Source of the DNA: Salinispora vitiensis | GTDB taxonomy: Bacteria > Actinomycetota > Actinomycetes > Mycobacteriales > Micromonosporaceae | Direction of reading: 5' to 3' | Assembly: GCF_000378825.1 (NCBI RefSeq) | Contig: NZ_KB900388.1 | Coordinates: 109,578 to 173,577 of the forward strand | DNA: 64,000 nucleotides | Shown here: in pieces, positions 19,296 through 29,284 of the stretch | Layout: every line of letters starts with the position of its first letter | How positions within the stretch are numbered: position 1 is the stretch's first letter | The notes under the pieces: generated by a model | The model's input: the letters and a program-made list of their open reading frames with translations, nothing else | The model's database searches: none | What the model was told of the DNA's origin: nothing | Made by a program: the position numbers and the translations under genes

Positions 19296-21176
19296 ATGGC
19301 GGCGGAGCCGGAGTGCGTGCCCGAGCAACCGGCGCGGTCCGGGCCGGGCGGCCGGCTGCTCTGGGTGCCGCTGGGCGGGCTGACCGCGCTGGTGTTGGCT
19401 GGCGTGGTGGCGTGGCTCGCCGACCGGTCCGGCCTCGCTGACCTGCTCTGGGCCGCCGCCACGGTGGCCGCGCTGGTGCCGGCCGCCGGGTCGATGCTGC
19501 GCGAGCTCTGGCACCGGCGGTACGGCGTCGACGTGATCGCCGTCCTCGCGCTGGCGGGCGCGCTCGTCGTGGCGGAGTACCTGGCCGGGGCGGTGATCGC
19601 GGTGATGGTGGCCACCGGCCGGACGCTGGAGGCGTACGCCCAGGGGCGGGCGACCCGCGACCTCCGTGCACTGCTCGCGCACGCCCCGCGTACCGCGCGC
19701 CGACGCGCCCCGGACGGGACGATCGAGGTGGTCCCGGCGGACCAGGTTGTCGCCGGCGACAATCTGCTGGTCGGGCCCGGCGACGTGGTACCGGTCGACG
19801 GGCAGCTAACGGCGGCGGCCACGATCGACGAGTCGGTGGTGACGGGAGAGTCGCGGCTGGTCCAGCGTGCCTCGGGGGATCGGGTGGGCAGCGGCGTGGT
19901 GAACGCCGGTGCGGCCTTCGGGCTGCGGGCGACCGCGGACGCGGCTTCCAGCACGTACGCCGGGATCGTGCGGCTGGCCCGGGAGGCGACCGCGCAGAAG
20001 GCGCCGACGGTCCGGTTGGCCGACCGGTACGCCGTCGCCTTCGTTCCGTTCACCCTGCTGCTCGCCGGGCTGGGCTGGCTGGTCTCCGGCGACCTGGTCC
20101 GGGCGGTGGCGGTCCTGGTGGTGGCCACGCCCTGCCCACTGCTGCTGGCCACCCCGATCGCCATCGTCTCCGGGCTGTCCCGTTCGGCCCGGCACGGGGT
20201 CCTGGTCCGGGACGGCGGCTCGCTCGAACTGCTCGGCCGGGCCCGCACCCTGCTGGTGGACAAGACCGGAACCCTGACCGCCGGCCGGCCCCAGGTGGCC
20301 GAGACGGTGCCGGGGCCGGGGACCACGTCCGACGAGGTGCTGCGCCTCGCCGCCTCCGTGGAGCAGCTCTCCCCACATGTGTTGGCGAGCGCCCTGGTGG
20401 AGGGGGCGCGGGAGCGGGAGCTCGGCCTCGCCGAGCCGGAGGGGGTCACCGAGGAGCCGGGCCGGGGCGTACGCGGGCGGGTGGCGGGCCGTGACCTGTG
20501 GGTGGGGCAGCTCGACAACACGCCGCCACAGTGGGCCTCCTCGGCCCGGGACCGCGCCGAGGAGGCCGGGCACTCGCTGGTCTGGGTCGGTGCGGGCGAC
20601 GAGCCGCTCGGCGTGATCCTGCTGGCGGACCCGGTCCGGTCCGACGCGTCGCGGACGGTCGGCCGGCTGCGGAAGGCGGGGCTGCGCCGGATCGTCATGG
20701 TCACCGGTGACCGGCCGGCCACCGCCCACCGGGTTGCCCGGGAGGTCGGGGTGGACGACGTCCTCGCCCGCTGCGCACCGGCCGAGAAGGCGGACCGGGT
20801 CCGCGCCGAGGTGGACCGGGCGGTCACGGTGATGGTGGGGGACGGGGTGAACGACGCTCCCGCCCTGGCCACCGCGGATGTCGGCGTGGCGATGGGCGCC
20901 ACCGGGGCCACCGCGTCGGCGGATGTCGCCGACGCGGTGCTCACCGTGGACCGGCTGGAGCGCCTGGCCGACGCGGTGGAGATAGCCCGGTACGCGCGCC
21001 GCATCGCCGTGCAGAGCGCCACGGTGGGCATGGGGCTCGCCGTGCTGGCCATGTTCGCCGCCGCCCTCGGACGGGTGCCGCCGGTGGCCGGTGCCTTCCT
21101 TCAGGAGGGCATCGACGTGCTGGTGATCCTCAACGCGTTGCGCGCCCTACTCGGCCCGGGCACCCTACGACGGTGA
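19296..21176 (+). CDS. P1B-like P-type ATPase (cation transporter)
   Basis: A 626-residue membrane pump. Hydrophobic helices lie at about 22-42, 48-66, 78-108, 245-262 and 268-292, plus two near the C-terminus. The actuator loop has TGES (183-186), the ion-path helix has TPCP (278-281), the phosphorylation site is Asp322 in DKTGTLT, and the hinge is GDGVNDAP. There is no N-terminal metal-binding domain. The usual His-Pro motif of P1B pumps is replaced by LSPHVLA, so the ion cannot be assigned. DosR regulons of mycobacteria include P-type ATPases. ATG 19296; divergent from the acg-like gene. Confidence 0.9.
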   Translation: MAAEPECVPEQPARSGPGGRLLWVPLGGLTALVLAGVVAWLADRSGLADLLWAAATVAALVPAAGSMLRELWHRRYGVDVIAVLALAGALVVAEYLAGAVIAVMVATGRTLEAYAQGRATRDLRALLAHAPRTARRRAPDGTIEVVPADQVVAGDNLLVGPGDVVPVDGQLTAAATIDESVVTGESRLVQRASGDRVGSGVVNAGAAFGLRATADAASSTYAGIVRLAREATAQKAPTVRLADRYAVAFVPFTLLLAGLGWLVSGDLVRAVAVLVVATPCPLLLATPIAIVSGLSRSARHGVLVRDGGSLELLGRARTLLVDKTGTLTAGRPQVAETVPGPGTTSDEVLRLAASVEQLSPHVLASALVEGARERELGLAEPEGVTEEPGRGVRGRVAGRDLWVGQLDNTPPQWASSARDRAEEAGHSLVWVGAGDEPLGVILLADPVRSDASRTVGRLRKAGLRRIVMVTGDRPATAHRVAREVGVDDVLARCAPAEKADRVRAEVDRAVTVMVGDGVNDAPALATADVGVAMGATGATASADVADAVLTVDRLERLADAVEIARYARRIAVQSATVGMGLAVLAMFAAALGRVPPVAGAFLQEGIDVLVILNALRALLGPGTLRR

Positions 21177-21252
21177 ACAGCCCCCGCCCGGGCGGTGACC
21201 AGCCTCCGCCGACGGTGACCAGCCCCCGCCGGCGGTGACCAGCCTCAGCGTT
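21171..21252. repeat. 20-bp direct repeats joining two convergent gene ends
   Basis: About four copies of CGGTGACCAGCCYCCGCCGR (three clear, at 21193, 21213 and 21233) fill the gap and include both stop codons. Possible recombination scar. Confidence 0.75.
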
Positions 21253-22111
21253 CGCGGACCACGGCGACCGGGCAGTGCGCGTGGTGCAGCAGCTGCTGGC
21301 TGACCGAGCCGAGCAGCATCCCGGCCAGGCCACCGCGGCCTCGGCTGCCGACCACGACCAGCTGGGCGTTGCGGCTGGCCGTCACGAGCAGCTCAGTCGG
21401 GTTACCCTCGGCCACCTCCACCGTGATCTGGAGATCCGGAAACGCTCGCCGCCAGCGGGCCAGTGACTCCTCCAACTCGGAGCGGGTCGCCCGCGTATCC
21501 GCTTCGGCGTCCGGGGCGGGTGGTGGACGTTGACCCGGCGGCGAATGCCAGGCGCGCAGCACGTGCAGCGGCACCTTTCGGGCGGCGGCCTGCTCGACGG
21601 CGAAGCCCAGGGCGAGCAGCGACTGCTCCGAGCCGTCCACCCCGGCCGCGACGTGGCCGGTCCGCCCCCGGCGGTCGGCGTCGCCCCGGACCACCACCAC
21701 CGGGCAGTGGGCGTGCGCGGCCACCGATCCCGCCGTCGAGCCCACCAGCAGGCCGGCGAAGCCGCCAAGTCCGCGCGTACCGAGTACCAGCAGGCCAGCC
21801 CGCGCCGAGAGGTCCTGGAGCACCAGCGCGGGCGGCCCCTCGTACAGCGCACCGGTAACGGTCAGCTCCGGGCTGGTCGCGTCCGCGGCGGCCTGCCGGA
21901 CCAGCTCCTCCGCCTGCCGCCGAGCGGTGTCGTCGGGCCAGATGCTGGGCCCCCCACCCGGGCCGGTCCACCCGGCCATGGTGAGCCACTCGAAGACGTA
22001 CGCGAGGTGCACCGACCGCCCACTCCGGGCGGCCTCGGCCCGGGCCCACTCCTGGGCCCGGACCGCGTCCGGCGAGCCGTCGTAGCCGACCAGGATCTCG
22101 GCTCCGTTCAC
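21245..22111 (-). CDS. Universal stress protein, tandem domains
   Basis: A 288-residue protein made of two Usp domains (about 3-140 and 152-288). Each carries the ATP-binding G-2X-G-9X-G pattern (GTRGLGGFAGLLVGS and GSRGRGGLAGMLLGS) and ends with HAHCPVxVVR. This two-domain ATP-binding form resembles mycobacterial Rv2623, a DosR-regulated growth-slowing protein (family knowledge). The GTG start at 22111 lies two bases after the phosphoketolase stop, so the pair is translationally coupled. Confidence 0.93.
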   Translation of the reverse strand: MNGAEILVGYDGSPDAVRAQEWARAEAARSGRSVHLAYVFEWLTMAGWTGPGGGPSIWPDDTARRQAEELVRQAAADATSPELTVTGALYEGPPALVLQDLSARAGLLVLGTRGLGGFAGLLVGSTAGSVAAHAHCPVVVVRGDADRRGRTGHVAAGVDGSEQSLLALGFAVEQAAARKVPLHVLRAWHSPPGQRPPPAPDAEADTRATRSELEESLARWRRAFPDLQITVEVAEGNPTELLVTASRNAQLVVVGSRGRGGLAGMLLGSVSQQLLHHAHCPVAVVRER

Positions 22112-22113
22112 TG

Positions 22114-24510
22114 CTAGTCGTCCAGACCGGCGTTCGTCTCGCGGGCCCACCGCCACTGCGCCACCCGCGGGTCGTCGGCGCCGTGCTTGCGGGTGTAGTC
22201 CCGGCACGACTGGCGGGCGTCCACCATCTCCTGCCGCAGGTGCGCCGCCCGCGCGCCGAGCCCGGGTACCCGGTCGATCACGTCGATGACCAGGTGGAAC
22301 CGGTCCAGGTCGTTGAGCATCACCATGTCGAACGGAGTGGTGGTGGTGCCCTCCTCCTTGTAGCCGCGAACATGCAGGTTGGAGTGGTTGCTCCGCCGGT
22401 AGGTCAGGCGGTGGATGAGCCACGGGTAGCCGTGGTAGGCGAAGATGATCGGCTTGTCGGTGGTGAAGATGGTGTCGAACTCCGAGTCCGGCAGCCCGTG
22501 CGGGTGTTCGCTCGACGGTTGCAGCCGCATCAGGTCAACCACGTTGACCACCCGGACCTTCAGCTCGGGCAGGTGCTGGTACAGCAGGTCGACCGCCGCG
22601 AGGGTTTCCAGCGTCGGGACGTCCCCGGCGCAGGCGAGCACCACGTCCGGTTCCGAACCGCCGTCGTTGCTGGCCCAGTCCCAGATGCCGATCCCGCGGC
22701 GGCAGTGCAGGACCGCCTCGTCCATCGACAGCCAGCTCGGTGTGGGTTGCTTCCCCGCGACCACCACGTTGATGTAGTGCCGGCTACGCAGGCAGTGGCT
22801 CATCGTGGAGAGCAGGGTGTTCCCGTCCGGTGGCAGGTAGACCCGGACCACCTCGGCCTTCTTGTTCACCACGTGGTCGATGAAGCCCGGGTCCTGGTGC
22901 GAGAAGCCGTTGTGGTCCTGCCGCCAGACGTGGCTGGAGAGCAGGTAGTTCAGCGAGGCCACCGGCGGCCGCCAGGGGATGCCCCGGGTCACCTTCAGCC
23001 ACTTGGCGTGCTGGTTGACCATCGAGTCAACGATGTGGATGAACGCCTCGTAGCTGGTGAAGAGGCCGTGCCGGCCGGTCAGCAGGTACCCCTCCAGCCA
23101 GCCTTGGCAGAGGTGCTCGGAGAGCACCTCCATGACCCGGCCGTCGGGGGAGAGATTCTCGTCCCCGGGGACGGTGGCCGCCACCCAGGCCCGGTCGGTG
23201 ACCTCGAAGGCGGCGCCGAGCCGGTTGGAGGCGACCTCGTCCGGGCCGAAGAGCCGGAACGTCTCCGGGTTCGCGGAGATGACATCCCGGATCCAGCTGC
23301 CGAGCGTGCCGGTGGCGCTGGTGACCGCCGTACCGGGGCGTGGCACGTCAACCGCGTAGTCGCGGAAGTCGGGCAGGACCAGATCACGCAGCACCTGCCC
23401 GCCGTTGGCAACCGGGTTGGCGCTCATCCGGCGGTCGCCCTTCGGGGGCAGGTCCAACAGCTCGGTCACCGGTGCCCCGGTCGCGTCGAAGAGCTCCTCC
23501 GGGCGGTAGCTGCGAAGCCAGCGCTCCAACTCGGCCAGGTGCTGCGGGTTCTCGCGCACCTGTGGCAGCGGCACCTGGTGCGCGCGGTGGGTGCCCTCCA
23601 CCCGGTTGTCGTCGACCTCGGCCGGGCCGGTCCAGCCCTTCGGCGTACGGAGCACGATCATCGGCCAGCGCGGGCGCTCGACCTGGCCACCGGAGCGGGC
23701 CCGCTGTTGGATGGCGGCGATCTCGTCCAGGGCCCGGTCCATGGTCGCGGCGAGCGCCTGGTGCACCGTGGCCGGATCGTCCCCGGCCACCAGGTACGGC
23801 TCGTGACCGTACCCGCGCATCAGATTGAGCAGGTCGGACTCGGGGAGCCGGTCCAACACCGTCGGGTTAGCGATCTTGTAACCGTTGAGGTGCAGGATGG
23901 GCAGCACCGCGCCGTCGCGGGCCGGGTTCAGGAACACGTTCGACAGCCAGCTACCGGCCAGCGGCCCGGTCTCCGCCTCACCGTCGCCGATCACACACGC
24001 GACCAGCAGGTCCGGGTTGTCGAACGCGGCACCGTAGGCGTGGCTGAGCGCGTACCCGAGCTCACCTCCCTCGTGAATCGATCCCGGCACCTCCGCGGCC
24101 ACGTGGCTGGGAATGCCGCCGGGGAAGGAGAACTGGCAGAAGAGCTGGGCCATGCCGGCCTCGTCCTGGCAGGTGCCGTGGTAGAGCTCGCTCCAGGTGC
24201 CCTCCAGCCAGGTGTTCGCCACTAGGGCGGGACCGCCGTGGCCGGGACCGGTGATGTAGATGGCGTCCAGGTCACGGGCGACGATGACCCGGTTGAGGTG
24301 CGCGTAGAGCAGGTTCAGGCCGGGGCTGGTGCCCCAGTGCCCGAGGAGCCGCGGCTTGATGTGTTCCACGGTGAGCGGCTCACGCAGCAGCGGGTTGCTC
24401 CGGAGGTAGATCTGCCCGACCGTGAGGTAGTTCGCCGCCCGCCAATACGCGTCTAGTCGGCGTAGTTCGTCTTCGGTCAGCGGGCTGTGCTGGGTGGTTG
24501 CGATGTTCAT
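22114..24510 (-). CDS. xfp: Xylulose-5-phosphate/fructose-6-phosphate phosphoketolase
   Basis: TPP enzyme that splits xylulose 5-phosphate (or fructose 6-phosphate) with phosphate to give acetyl phosphate and glyceraldehyde 3-phosphate (or erythrose 4-phosphate). The 798-residue length is the family's usual one. Motifs include [26 protein letters not shown], a [16 protein letters not shown] diphosphate-binding stretch and the C-terminal [20 protein letters not shown]. The ATG start is at 24510. It forms a leftward operon with the Usp gene (gap two bases). It could supply acetyl phosphate when respiration is limited, in keeping with the neighbouring DosR-like genes (inference). Confidence 0.96.
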   Translation of the reverse strand: MNIATTQHSPLTEDELRRLDAYWRAANYLTVGQIYLRSNPLLREPLTVEHIKPRLLGHWGTSPGLNLLYAHLNRVIVARDLDAIYITGPGHGGPALVANTWLEGTWSELYHGTCQDEAGMAQLFCQFSFPGGIPSHVAAEVPGSIHEGGELGYALSHAYGAAFDNPDLLVACVIGDGEAETGPLAGSWLSNVFLNPARDGAVLPILHLNGYKIANPTVLDRLPESDLLNLMRGYGHEPYLVAGDDPATVHQALAATMDRALDEIAAIQQRARSGGQVERPRWPMIVLRTPKGWTGPAEVDDNRVEGTHRAHQVPLPQVRENPQHLAELERWLRSYRPEELFDATGAPVTELLDLPPKGDRRMSANPVANGGQVLRDLVLPDFRDYAVDVPRPGTAVTSATGTLGSWIRDVISANPETFRLFGPDEVASNRLGAAFEVTDRAWVAATVPGDENLSPDGRVMEVLSEHLCQGWLEGYLLTGRHGLFTSYEAFIHIVDSMVNQHAKWLKVTRGIPWRPPVASLNYLLSSHVWRQDHNGFSHQDPGFIDHVVNKKAEVVRVYLPPDGNTLLSTMSHCLRSRHYINVVVAGKQPTPSWLSMDEAVLHCRRGIGIWDWASNDGGSEPDVVLACAGDVPTLETLAAVDLLYQHLPELKVRVVNVVDLMRLQPSSEHPHGLPDSEFDTIFTTDKPIIFAYHGYPWLIHRLTYRRSNHSNLHVRGYKEEGTTTTPFDMVMLNDLDRFHLVIDVIDRVPGLGARAAHLRQEMVDARQSCRDYTRKHGADDPRVAQWRWARETNAGLDD

Positions 24511-24608
24511 GTTCGCCTGAGCCTCTCGGTCGGGTATGGCGCATCCGGGGCGTTGTGGTTAGCCTCGCCGACGGCTACCGTCGGGTTAAGAGGCGTTGGT
24601 CCCGGGTC

Positions 24609-25433
24609 TCACGGACTCTCTGCCGGGGGGAGTCCCCGCACCACAACCGTGGGCGTGGGCGAGTGGTAGAGCAGGGCCTGACAGGTTGAGCCGATCATTC
24701 CGCGGCCGGGCTGTTGGCCGCGCGCGGCCACCACCACCAGCTGTGCGGACCGGGACTGCTCCACCAGGACATCGCCCGGAGCACCCCGGATGGTGTGGCA
24801 CTCCACCGGCACTCCCGGCTCCGAACTGCCGATCTCCGCCACCGTGTCGGCGAGGATCGCCGGTGCGTCGTCGTAGCCGCGCTCCACCACCCGGACGGCG
24901 ACCAGGCGGCCGGTCCGACGGACGGCGCAGTCAAACGCCCACTTCAGGGCCTGCCGGGAGCCGACCGAGCCGTCCACTCCGACCAGCACCGGCCCCTTTG
25001 TCGGCGGTTCGCGGCGGGCCACCAGCACTGGGCAGCCGGCCTGGGTGACGAGCTGCACCGCCGGCGTGTCGGCGGGGAGAGTGCAGCCGGGCTGTCGGGT
25101 ACTCATGCCGCTGTCGCCGACGGCGACCAGGAAGGCGGTTTCCGACCCGCGGATCAGCGGCTGCACCCGCGAGCCTTCGGCGATCTCGTGACCTACCGGC
25201 AGCGTCTCCTCGACCTCCCGGGCGACCTCGACGGCACGATTGAGGAGGTCCGCGGCCTCGTCGTGCGTGCCGGCGACCGACTCCGCCGCGAAAGCTACCC
25301 CCCAGTCGAAGGTGTGGATCAGATGGAGGGGGTGCCCGAACGCGGCCGCTTCCCGCGCGGCGAGCTCGACTAGCGGCAGGTCCCGTTCCGAGCCGACCCC
25401 GACGAGCGCCGGCGCGTCGTTGGCTGCGGCCAT
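24609..25433 (-). CDS. Universal stress protein, tandem domains, degenerate first site
   Basis: A 274-residue protein of two Usp-fold halves. The second half (about 147-270) keeps an ATP-type loop (AARGQQPGRGMIGST); the first half lacks the full glycine pattern (GDSGMSTRQPG), so only one site may bind nucleotide. ATG 25433 follows GGAGGTGATACC. It lies 98 bp upstream of the phosphoketolase on the same strand; whether they share a transcript is unclear. Confidence 0.88.
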   Translation of the reverse strand: MAAANDAPALVGVGSERDLPLVELAAREAAAFGHPLHLIHTFDWGVAFAAESVAGTHDEAADLLNRAVEVAREVEETLPVGHEIAEGSRVQPLIRGSETAFLVAVGDSGMSTRQPGCTLPADTPAVQLVTQAGCPVLVARREPPTKGPVLVGVDGSVGSRQALKWAFDCAVRRTGRLVAVRVVERGYDDAPAILADTVAEIGSSEPGVPVECHTIRGAPGDVLVEQSRSAQLVVVAARGQQPGRGMIGSTCQALLYHSPTPTVVVRGLPPAESP

Positions 25434-25588
25434 GTCGGTATCACCTCCGCGGGAGTCGCCCCCGGCCTCCGTCCCGAGGCTAGTCCGGGCAGCGCGGCGC
25501 TGGGGCGGGATCGGGGCAGCGCGCGTGGCCGGGTGTGATCGTGACGAGCAACCGGTGACCGGTTACCGACGGTGCTAGCTTCGATTCT

Positions 25589-26707
25589 GTGGGTGATGCT
25601 GAGGGGCTCGTCGTCGCCGCCGTTGGGGACCTGCTCATCGTGCGGGACCGTCCGCACGACATCTTTCGGCACGTGCGGGACCAGTTGGTCGGGGCCGACA
25701 TCACCTTCGGCCAGCTGGAGACCGCGTACTCCGAAGAGGGTTCCCGGGGCTCCTCCGGGCCGCGCGGCGCCGTCCCACACGACGTGGCGAACTACGCCGC
25801 GATCCCGCACGCGGGGTTCGATGTCATCTCGATGGCGAGTAACCACACCGGCGACTGGGGTGCCGACGCCCTGCTCGACTGCATCGGACGGTTTCGGCGC
25901 GACGGCATCACGGTGGTGGGTGCGGGGGCGGACATCGAAGAGGCCCGTCGGCCGGGGATCATCGAGCGTGACGGCACCCGAGTCGGGTTCCTGGCCTACT
26001 GTTCCGTCGCGCCGGAGGGTTACTACGCCGGGCGGCACAAGCACGGGGTGGCGCCGATGCGGGCGATGACGCACTACGAGGCGTTCGAGCCCGACCAGCC
26101 CGGCGGGCCGCCCCTGATCTCCACCCACACCAACGACGCCGATCTGGCCGCCCTTATCGCGGACATCTCCCGGTTGCGGGAGCAGGTGGATGTGCTGTTT
26201 GTGTCGCTCCACTGGGGCCTGCACTTTCAGCGCTCGCGGCTCGCGGACTATCAGCCGGTGGTGGCCCATGCCGCGATCGAGGCCGGCGCGGACGCCGTGA
26301 TCGGGCACCACCCGCACATCCTGAAGCCGGTCGAGGTCTACCAGGGCAAAGTCATTTTCTACAGCCTCGGCAACTTCGCCCTCGACCTCAACGAGCGCTG
26401 GTGGCGTTCGTTCAACCGGGAATGGTTCGAAACAGCCCAGAGGTTCCACCAGTCGCGCGCCCCCGGCCGGGATCTGAGGGCCGAGGGGCGGAAGTCGGCG
26501 ATCGCCCGGTTCCACATCGCCGACGGCAGCATCAGGTGGGTTGAGGTTGTACCCGTGCTGATCAATGAGAAGGACGAGCCGGTGCCGTACCGGGTGGACA
26601 CTCCCGACGGGCGCGCGATCCGCGACTACCTGGCGGAGATCACGGCCGAGGCGGGGATGAACACCGCCTTCGACGTGGTCGATGAGAAGGTTCTGGTACG
26701 CCTCTGA
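25589..26707 (+). CDS. CapA-family metallophosphatase
   Basis: A 372-residue protein of the CapA (poly-gamma-glutamate synthesis) group of calcineurin-like phosphoesterases. Metal-site motifs occur in order: VAAVGDLLI, SMASNHTGDWG, SLHWGLHF and IGHHPHILKPVEVYQGKVIFYSLGNF as a split motif near 245-270. There is no signal peptide or membrane anchor, unlike many capsule-linked CapA proteins, so it is probably cytoplasmic. GTG 25589. No other capsule gene is nearby; the substrate is unknown. Confidence 0.88.
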   Translation: MGDAEGLVVAAVGDLLIVRDRPHDIFRHVRDQLVGADITFGQLETAYSEEGSRGSSGPRGAVPHDVANYAAIPHAGFDVISMASNHTGDWGADALLDCIGRFRRDGITVVGAGADIEEARRPGIIERDGTRVGFLAYCSVAPEGYYAGRHKHGVAPMRAMTHYEAFEPDQPGGPPLISTHTNDADLAALIADISRLREQVDVLFVSLHWGLHFQRSRLADYQPVVAHAAIEAGADAVIGHHPHILKPVEVYQGKVIFYSLGNFALDLNERWWRSFNREWFETAQRFHQSRAPGRDLRAEGRKSAIARFHIADGSIRWVEVVPVLINEKDEPVPYRVDTPDGRAIRDYLAEITAEAGMNTAFDVVDEKVLVRL

Positions 26708-26713
26708 CGCCTT

Positions 26714-26730
26714 CGAGGCGTTTCGCCTCG
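26714..26730 (+). terminator. Short hairpin after capA-like gene
   Basis: A perfect 7-bp stem CGAGGCG-TTT-CGCCTCG lies seven bases after the stop, followed by CCTTTCC. Likely terminator. Confidence 0.6.
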
Positions 26731-26740
26731 CCTTTCCAGC

Positions 26741-26772
26741 AATAGGGCGGTAAAGATGACTTTAGCCCTATT
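26741..26772. promoter_or_regulatory. AT-containing hairpin before RCC1 gene 1
   Basis: AATAGGGC(GG)TAAAG pairs with CTTTAGCCCTATT across a 4-nt loop: a 13-bp stem with a 2-nt bulge. It is a second terminator or a 5' regulatory element; it ends 33 bp before the GTG start of the next gene. Confidence 0.5.
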
Positions 26773-26804
26773 TGCGGACGTGGTGTGCTCGGAGGTGTTG
26801 GGCG

Positions 26805-28562
26805 GTGCGAAGATCCCGCCAGCAGGCAGGCTGCGGTGCCCGTACGCGCTGGCGAGGAAGGACCGCCGGGGGTTGCTTCGCCCTCCTGGTGGCCGTGACA
26901 GCCACCCCGGCGGCGGGCGGGTCGCCCACGACCACGCACCGTACGTCGGTCGCGGTCGCGCAGCGCGCCTCGGTCGCGCCGCAGGCGTCGTCGCCGACCG
27001 CTGTCGCGTCGGATGCCGGCCTCGCCTGGGGCGACAACTACTACGGCCAGTTGGGCGACGGGACCACCAACAACTACCGCACCACACCCATCCCCGTGGG
27101 CCTGCCAACGGGCGCTGAGCTGGCCGCTGTCGCCGCCGGTGATGCGCACAGTCTGGCGTTGACCTCGGCCGGCGCTGTTCTCGCGTGGGGCAGAAACCGC
27201 GTTGGTCAGTTGGGTGACGGGAGCACCACCGATCGCAGCACTCCCGTCGACGTTTCCCTGCCGCCGGGCACCACGGTCACCGCCGTCGCCGTCGGCTTCA
27301 CCCACAGTCTGGCGTTGACGTCGGCCGGCACCGTCCTTGCCTGGGGTAACAATTCCTCCAGTCAGTTGGGTGACGGGACCACGACGAACCGCAGTACGCC
27401 GGTGGCGGTGAGTTTCCCGCCCGGCACAGTGATCACCGCTGTCGCCGGCGGTGGCATGCACAGTCTGGCGTTGACGTCGGCCGGCACCGTCTTCGCCTGG
27501 GGTGACAATTCCTCCGGTCAGTTGGGTGACGGGACCACGACGAACCGCAGTAGGCCGGTGGCGGTGGGGTTGCCGCCCGGCACGGTGGTTACCGCTGTCG
27601 CCGGCGGTCGCTCGCACAGCCTGGCGGTGACGTCGGCTGGCGCCGCCCGTGCCTGGGGCAACAATTTCGTCGGCCAGTTGGGCGACGGAAGCAATGTGAA
27701 TCGCAACGCTTCCGTTCCCGTCCGCCTGCCGCCGGGGACCACGGTCACCGCCATCGCCGGTGGGCTCAACCACAGTCTGGCGTTGACCTCGGTCGGCACC
27801 GTGCTCGCCTGGGGCAGCAACTCCTGGGGCCAGTTGGGTGACGGGACCACCAGAGAAAGGAACACGCCAGGCTCCGTGAGCCTGCCCGCCGATGTCTCGA
27901 TCACCGCTGTCGCCGCCGGTAATCTCTTCGGCCTGGCGATCACCTCGGTCGGTGCCGTCCTCGGCTGGGGCAGCAATGTCCTCGGCCAGTTGGGTGACGG
28001 GACCACCACCGTTCGCCGGACGCCCGTCGCGGCCAGCCTGCCCACGGCAACCACGATCACCGCCATCGCCACCGGCAGCGGCCACAGCCTGGCCCTGGTC
28101 GAAGCGCGATCAGCGTCCACCACAGCCCTGCGGGTTTCGCCCCGAAACCCGACGGCCGATCAGGACGTCACCCTCACCGCCACCGTCACCTGCACCACCG
28201 ACACCCCCACCGGCAGCGTCACCTTCCGCAGCAATGCCACCGACCTCGCCACCGTGCCGCTGGGCGGCACCAACACCGCCACCCACACCACCGGGTTCCC
28301 GCCCGGCACCCACACCCTCACCGCCCACTACACCAGCACCAACACCTGCCCCAGCAGCCGGTCCGATGCCACCACCATCACCGTCGGCACCCCCACCGAC
28401 CCGGACATCCCCACCGAGCCCGACATCCCCACCGACCCGGACCTGCCCATCACCGGCCCCAACGTGTCTAGCGCCGTGGGTGCCGCCGGCCTGCTCATCG
28501 TCACCGGAGTCATCCTCATCCGCCTCACCCACCGACGTCGGCCACCCCACCAGCGCCCATGA
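26805..28562 (+). CDS. LPXTG-anchored RCC1-repeat (seven-blade propeller) surface protein 1
   Basis: A 585-residue exported protein. GTG 26805 follows GGAGG at ideal spacing. The N-terminus has a basic region and hydrophobic GCFALLVAVTATPAAGG as signal peptide. Seven RCC1 repeats of about 51 residues follow, each with a WGxNxxGQLGDG turn and an HSLALTSAG strand, enough for a closed seven-blade propeller. A bacterial Ig-like domain (about 445-530) comes next, then a PTDPDIPTEPD spacer, the sorting motif LPITG (547-551), a hydrophobic helix and an Arg-rich tail. This predicts sortase attachment to the wall; no sortase gene is in the window. Binding partner unknown. Confidence 0.9.
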   Translation: MRRSRQQAGCGARTRWRGRTAGGCFALLVAVTATPAAGGSPTTTHRTSVAVAQRASVAPQASSPTAVASDAGLAWGDNYYGQLGDGTTNNYRTTPIPVGLPTGAELAAVAAGDAHSLALTSAGAVLAWGRNRVGQLGDGSTTDRSTPVDVSLPPGTTVTAVAVGFTHSLALTSAGTVLAWGNNSSSQLGDGTTTNRSTPVAVSFPPGTVITAVAGGGMHSLALTSAGTVFAWGDNSSGQLGDGTTTNRSRPVAVGLPPGTVVTAVAGGRSHSLAVTSAGAARAWGNNFVGQLGDGSNVNRNASVPVRLPPGTTVTAIAGGLNHSLALTSVGTVLAWGSNSWGQLGDGTTRERNTPGSVSLPADVSITAVAAGNLFGLAITSVGAVLGWGSNVLGQLGDGTTTVRRTPVAASLPTATTITAIATGSGHSLALVEARSASTTALRVSPRNPTADQDVTLTATVTCTTDTPTGSVTFRSNATDLATVPLGGTNTATHTTGFPPGTHTLTAHYTSTNTCPSSRSDATTITVGTPTDPDIPTEPDIPTDPDLPITGPNVSSAVGAAGLLIVTGVILIRLTHRRRPPHQRP

Positions 28563-28653
28563 GCCGGGGAGGCGACCCGCTGGGACCGGGCGGAATCCGG
28601 CCCGGCCCGACAACGGCGGAGGGCGGCCTGGCCGGGACCCGTAGGATGCCGCC

Positions 28654-29284
28654 ATGCCGTTACTGAGCTGGCGTGACCCGCTACTCTGGCGGCCGACCCG
28701 GGTCCTGGTCGCGGGCACCTCCGGGGCGGGCAAGACGAGCCTGGCGACCTCGCTCGCCGAGGCATGGCAGCTCCCTCGGGTGGAGCTCGACGCACTGCAC
28801 CACGGTGAGCATTGGGTGCCGCGTCCGAGCTTCGTCGCCGAGGTCAGTCGATTTGCCGCACCACCAAACTCGGCGACATTCTCTCCGGCAAGACCGATCT
28901 GGTGGTGTGGCTGGACCATCCCCGGCAGCTGGTGATGCGGCAGGTGATCGCCCGCACCGTGGCCCGCAGTTGGCGGCGTGAGGCGCTGTGGAACGGCAAC
29001 GTCGAGCCGCCGCTGCGGACCGTCCTGACTGATCCCGATCACGCGATCCGATGGGCGTGGCGAACGCAGAAAGGTCCGGGTGAGCGCGTAACCCGACTGC
29101 TCCAGCAGCGGGTCCGTCGGTCATGGTGGTGCGGTTGCGCGGCCGTCGACAGGTGCGTCGGTGGGCTTCCCGGGTCTTGCCGTCCGGGGTCCCGTCGAAT
29201 GTCGCGCCGACGGTGCTTTCTGCCAGCGCTGAGCCTGGACCCGTCAGTGCGGTCGGTCCTCGCGCTGACGATCCCGGGAGCTGA
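28654..29284 (+). pseudogene. Decayed P-loop kinase-like (adenylate kinase-related) gene
   Basis: The fragments lie in three frames. Frame one from ATG 28654 has the P-loop VAGTSGAGKTSLA and LPRVELDALHHG. The next frame (about 28870-29110) carries DLVVWLDHPRQLVMRQV and LWNGNVEPPLRT, the conserved body of the same family. The third frame (from about 29123) gives VVRLRGRRQVRRW, the usual C-terminus. Two frameshifts and a loss of about ten residues between the first two parts mark it as broken. It sits between the two RCC1 genes. Confidence 0.75.

Noticed and set aside
19270-19300. DosR box at the P-type ATPase start
   Set aside because: Only one GGGAC half-site is present; the second half does not match.
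19094-21052. Long upstream extension of the second acg-like gene
   Set aside because: It is the antisense of the P-type ATPase; real homology begins at the HNTQPW protein start.
22183-24225. 680-codon plus-strand frame
   Set aside because: Shadow of the phosphoketolase gene, with low-complexity Val/Arg/Gly composition.
24585-24610. DosR box upstream of phosphoketolase
   Set aside because: One half-site plus a poor partner, close to chance in GC-rich DNA.
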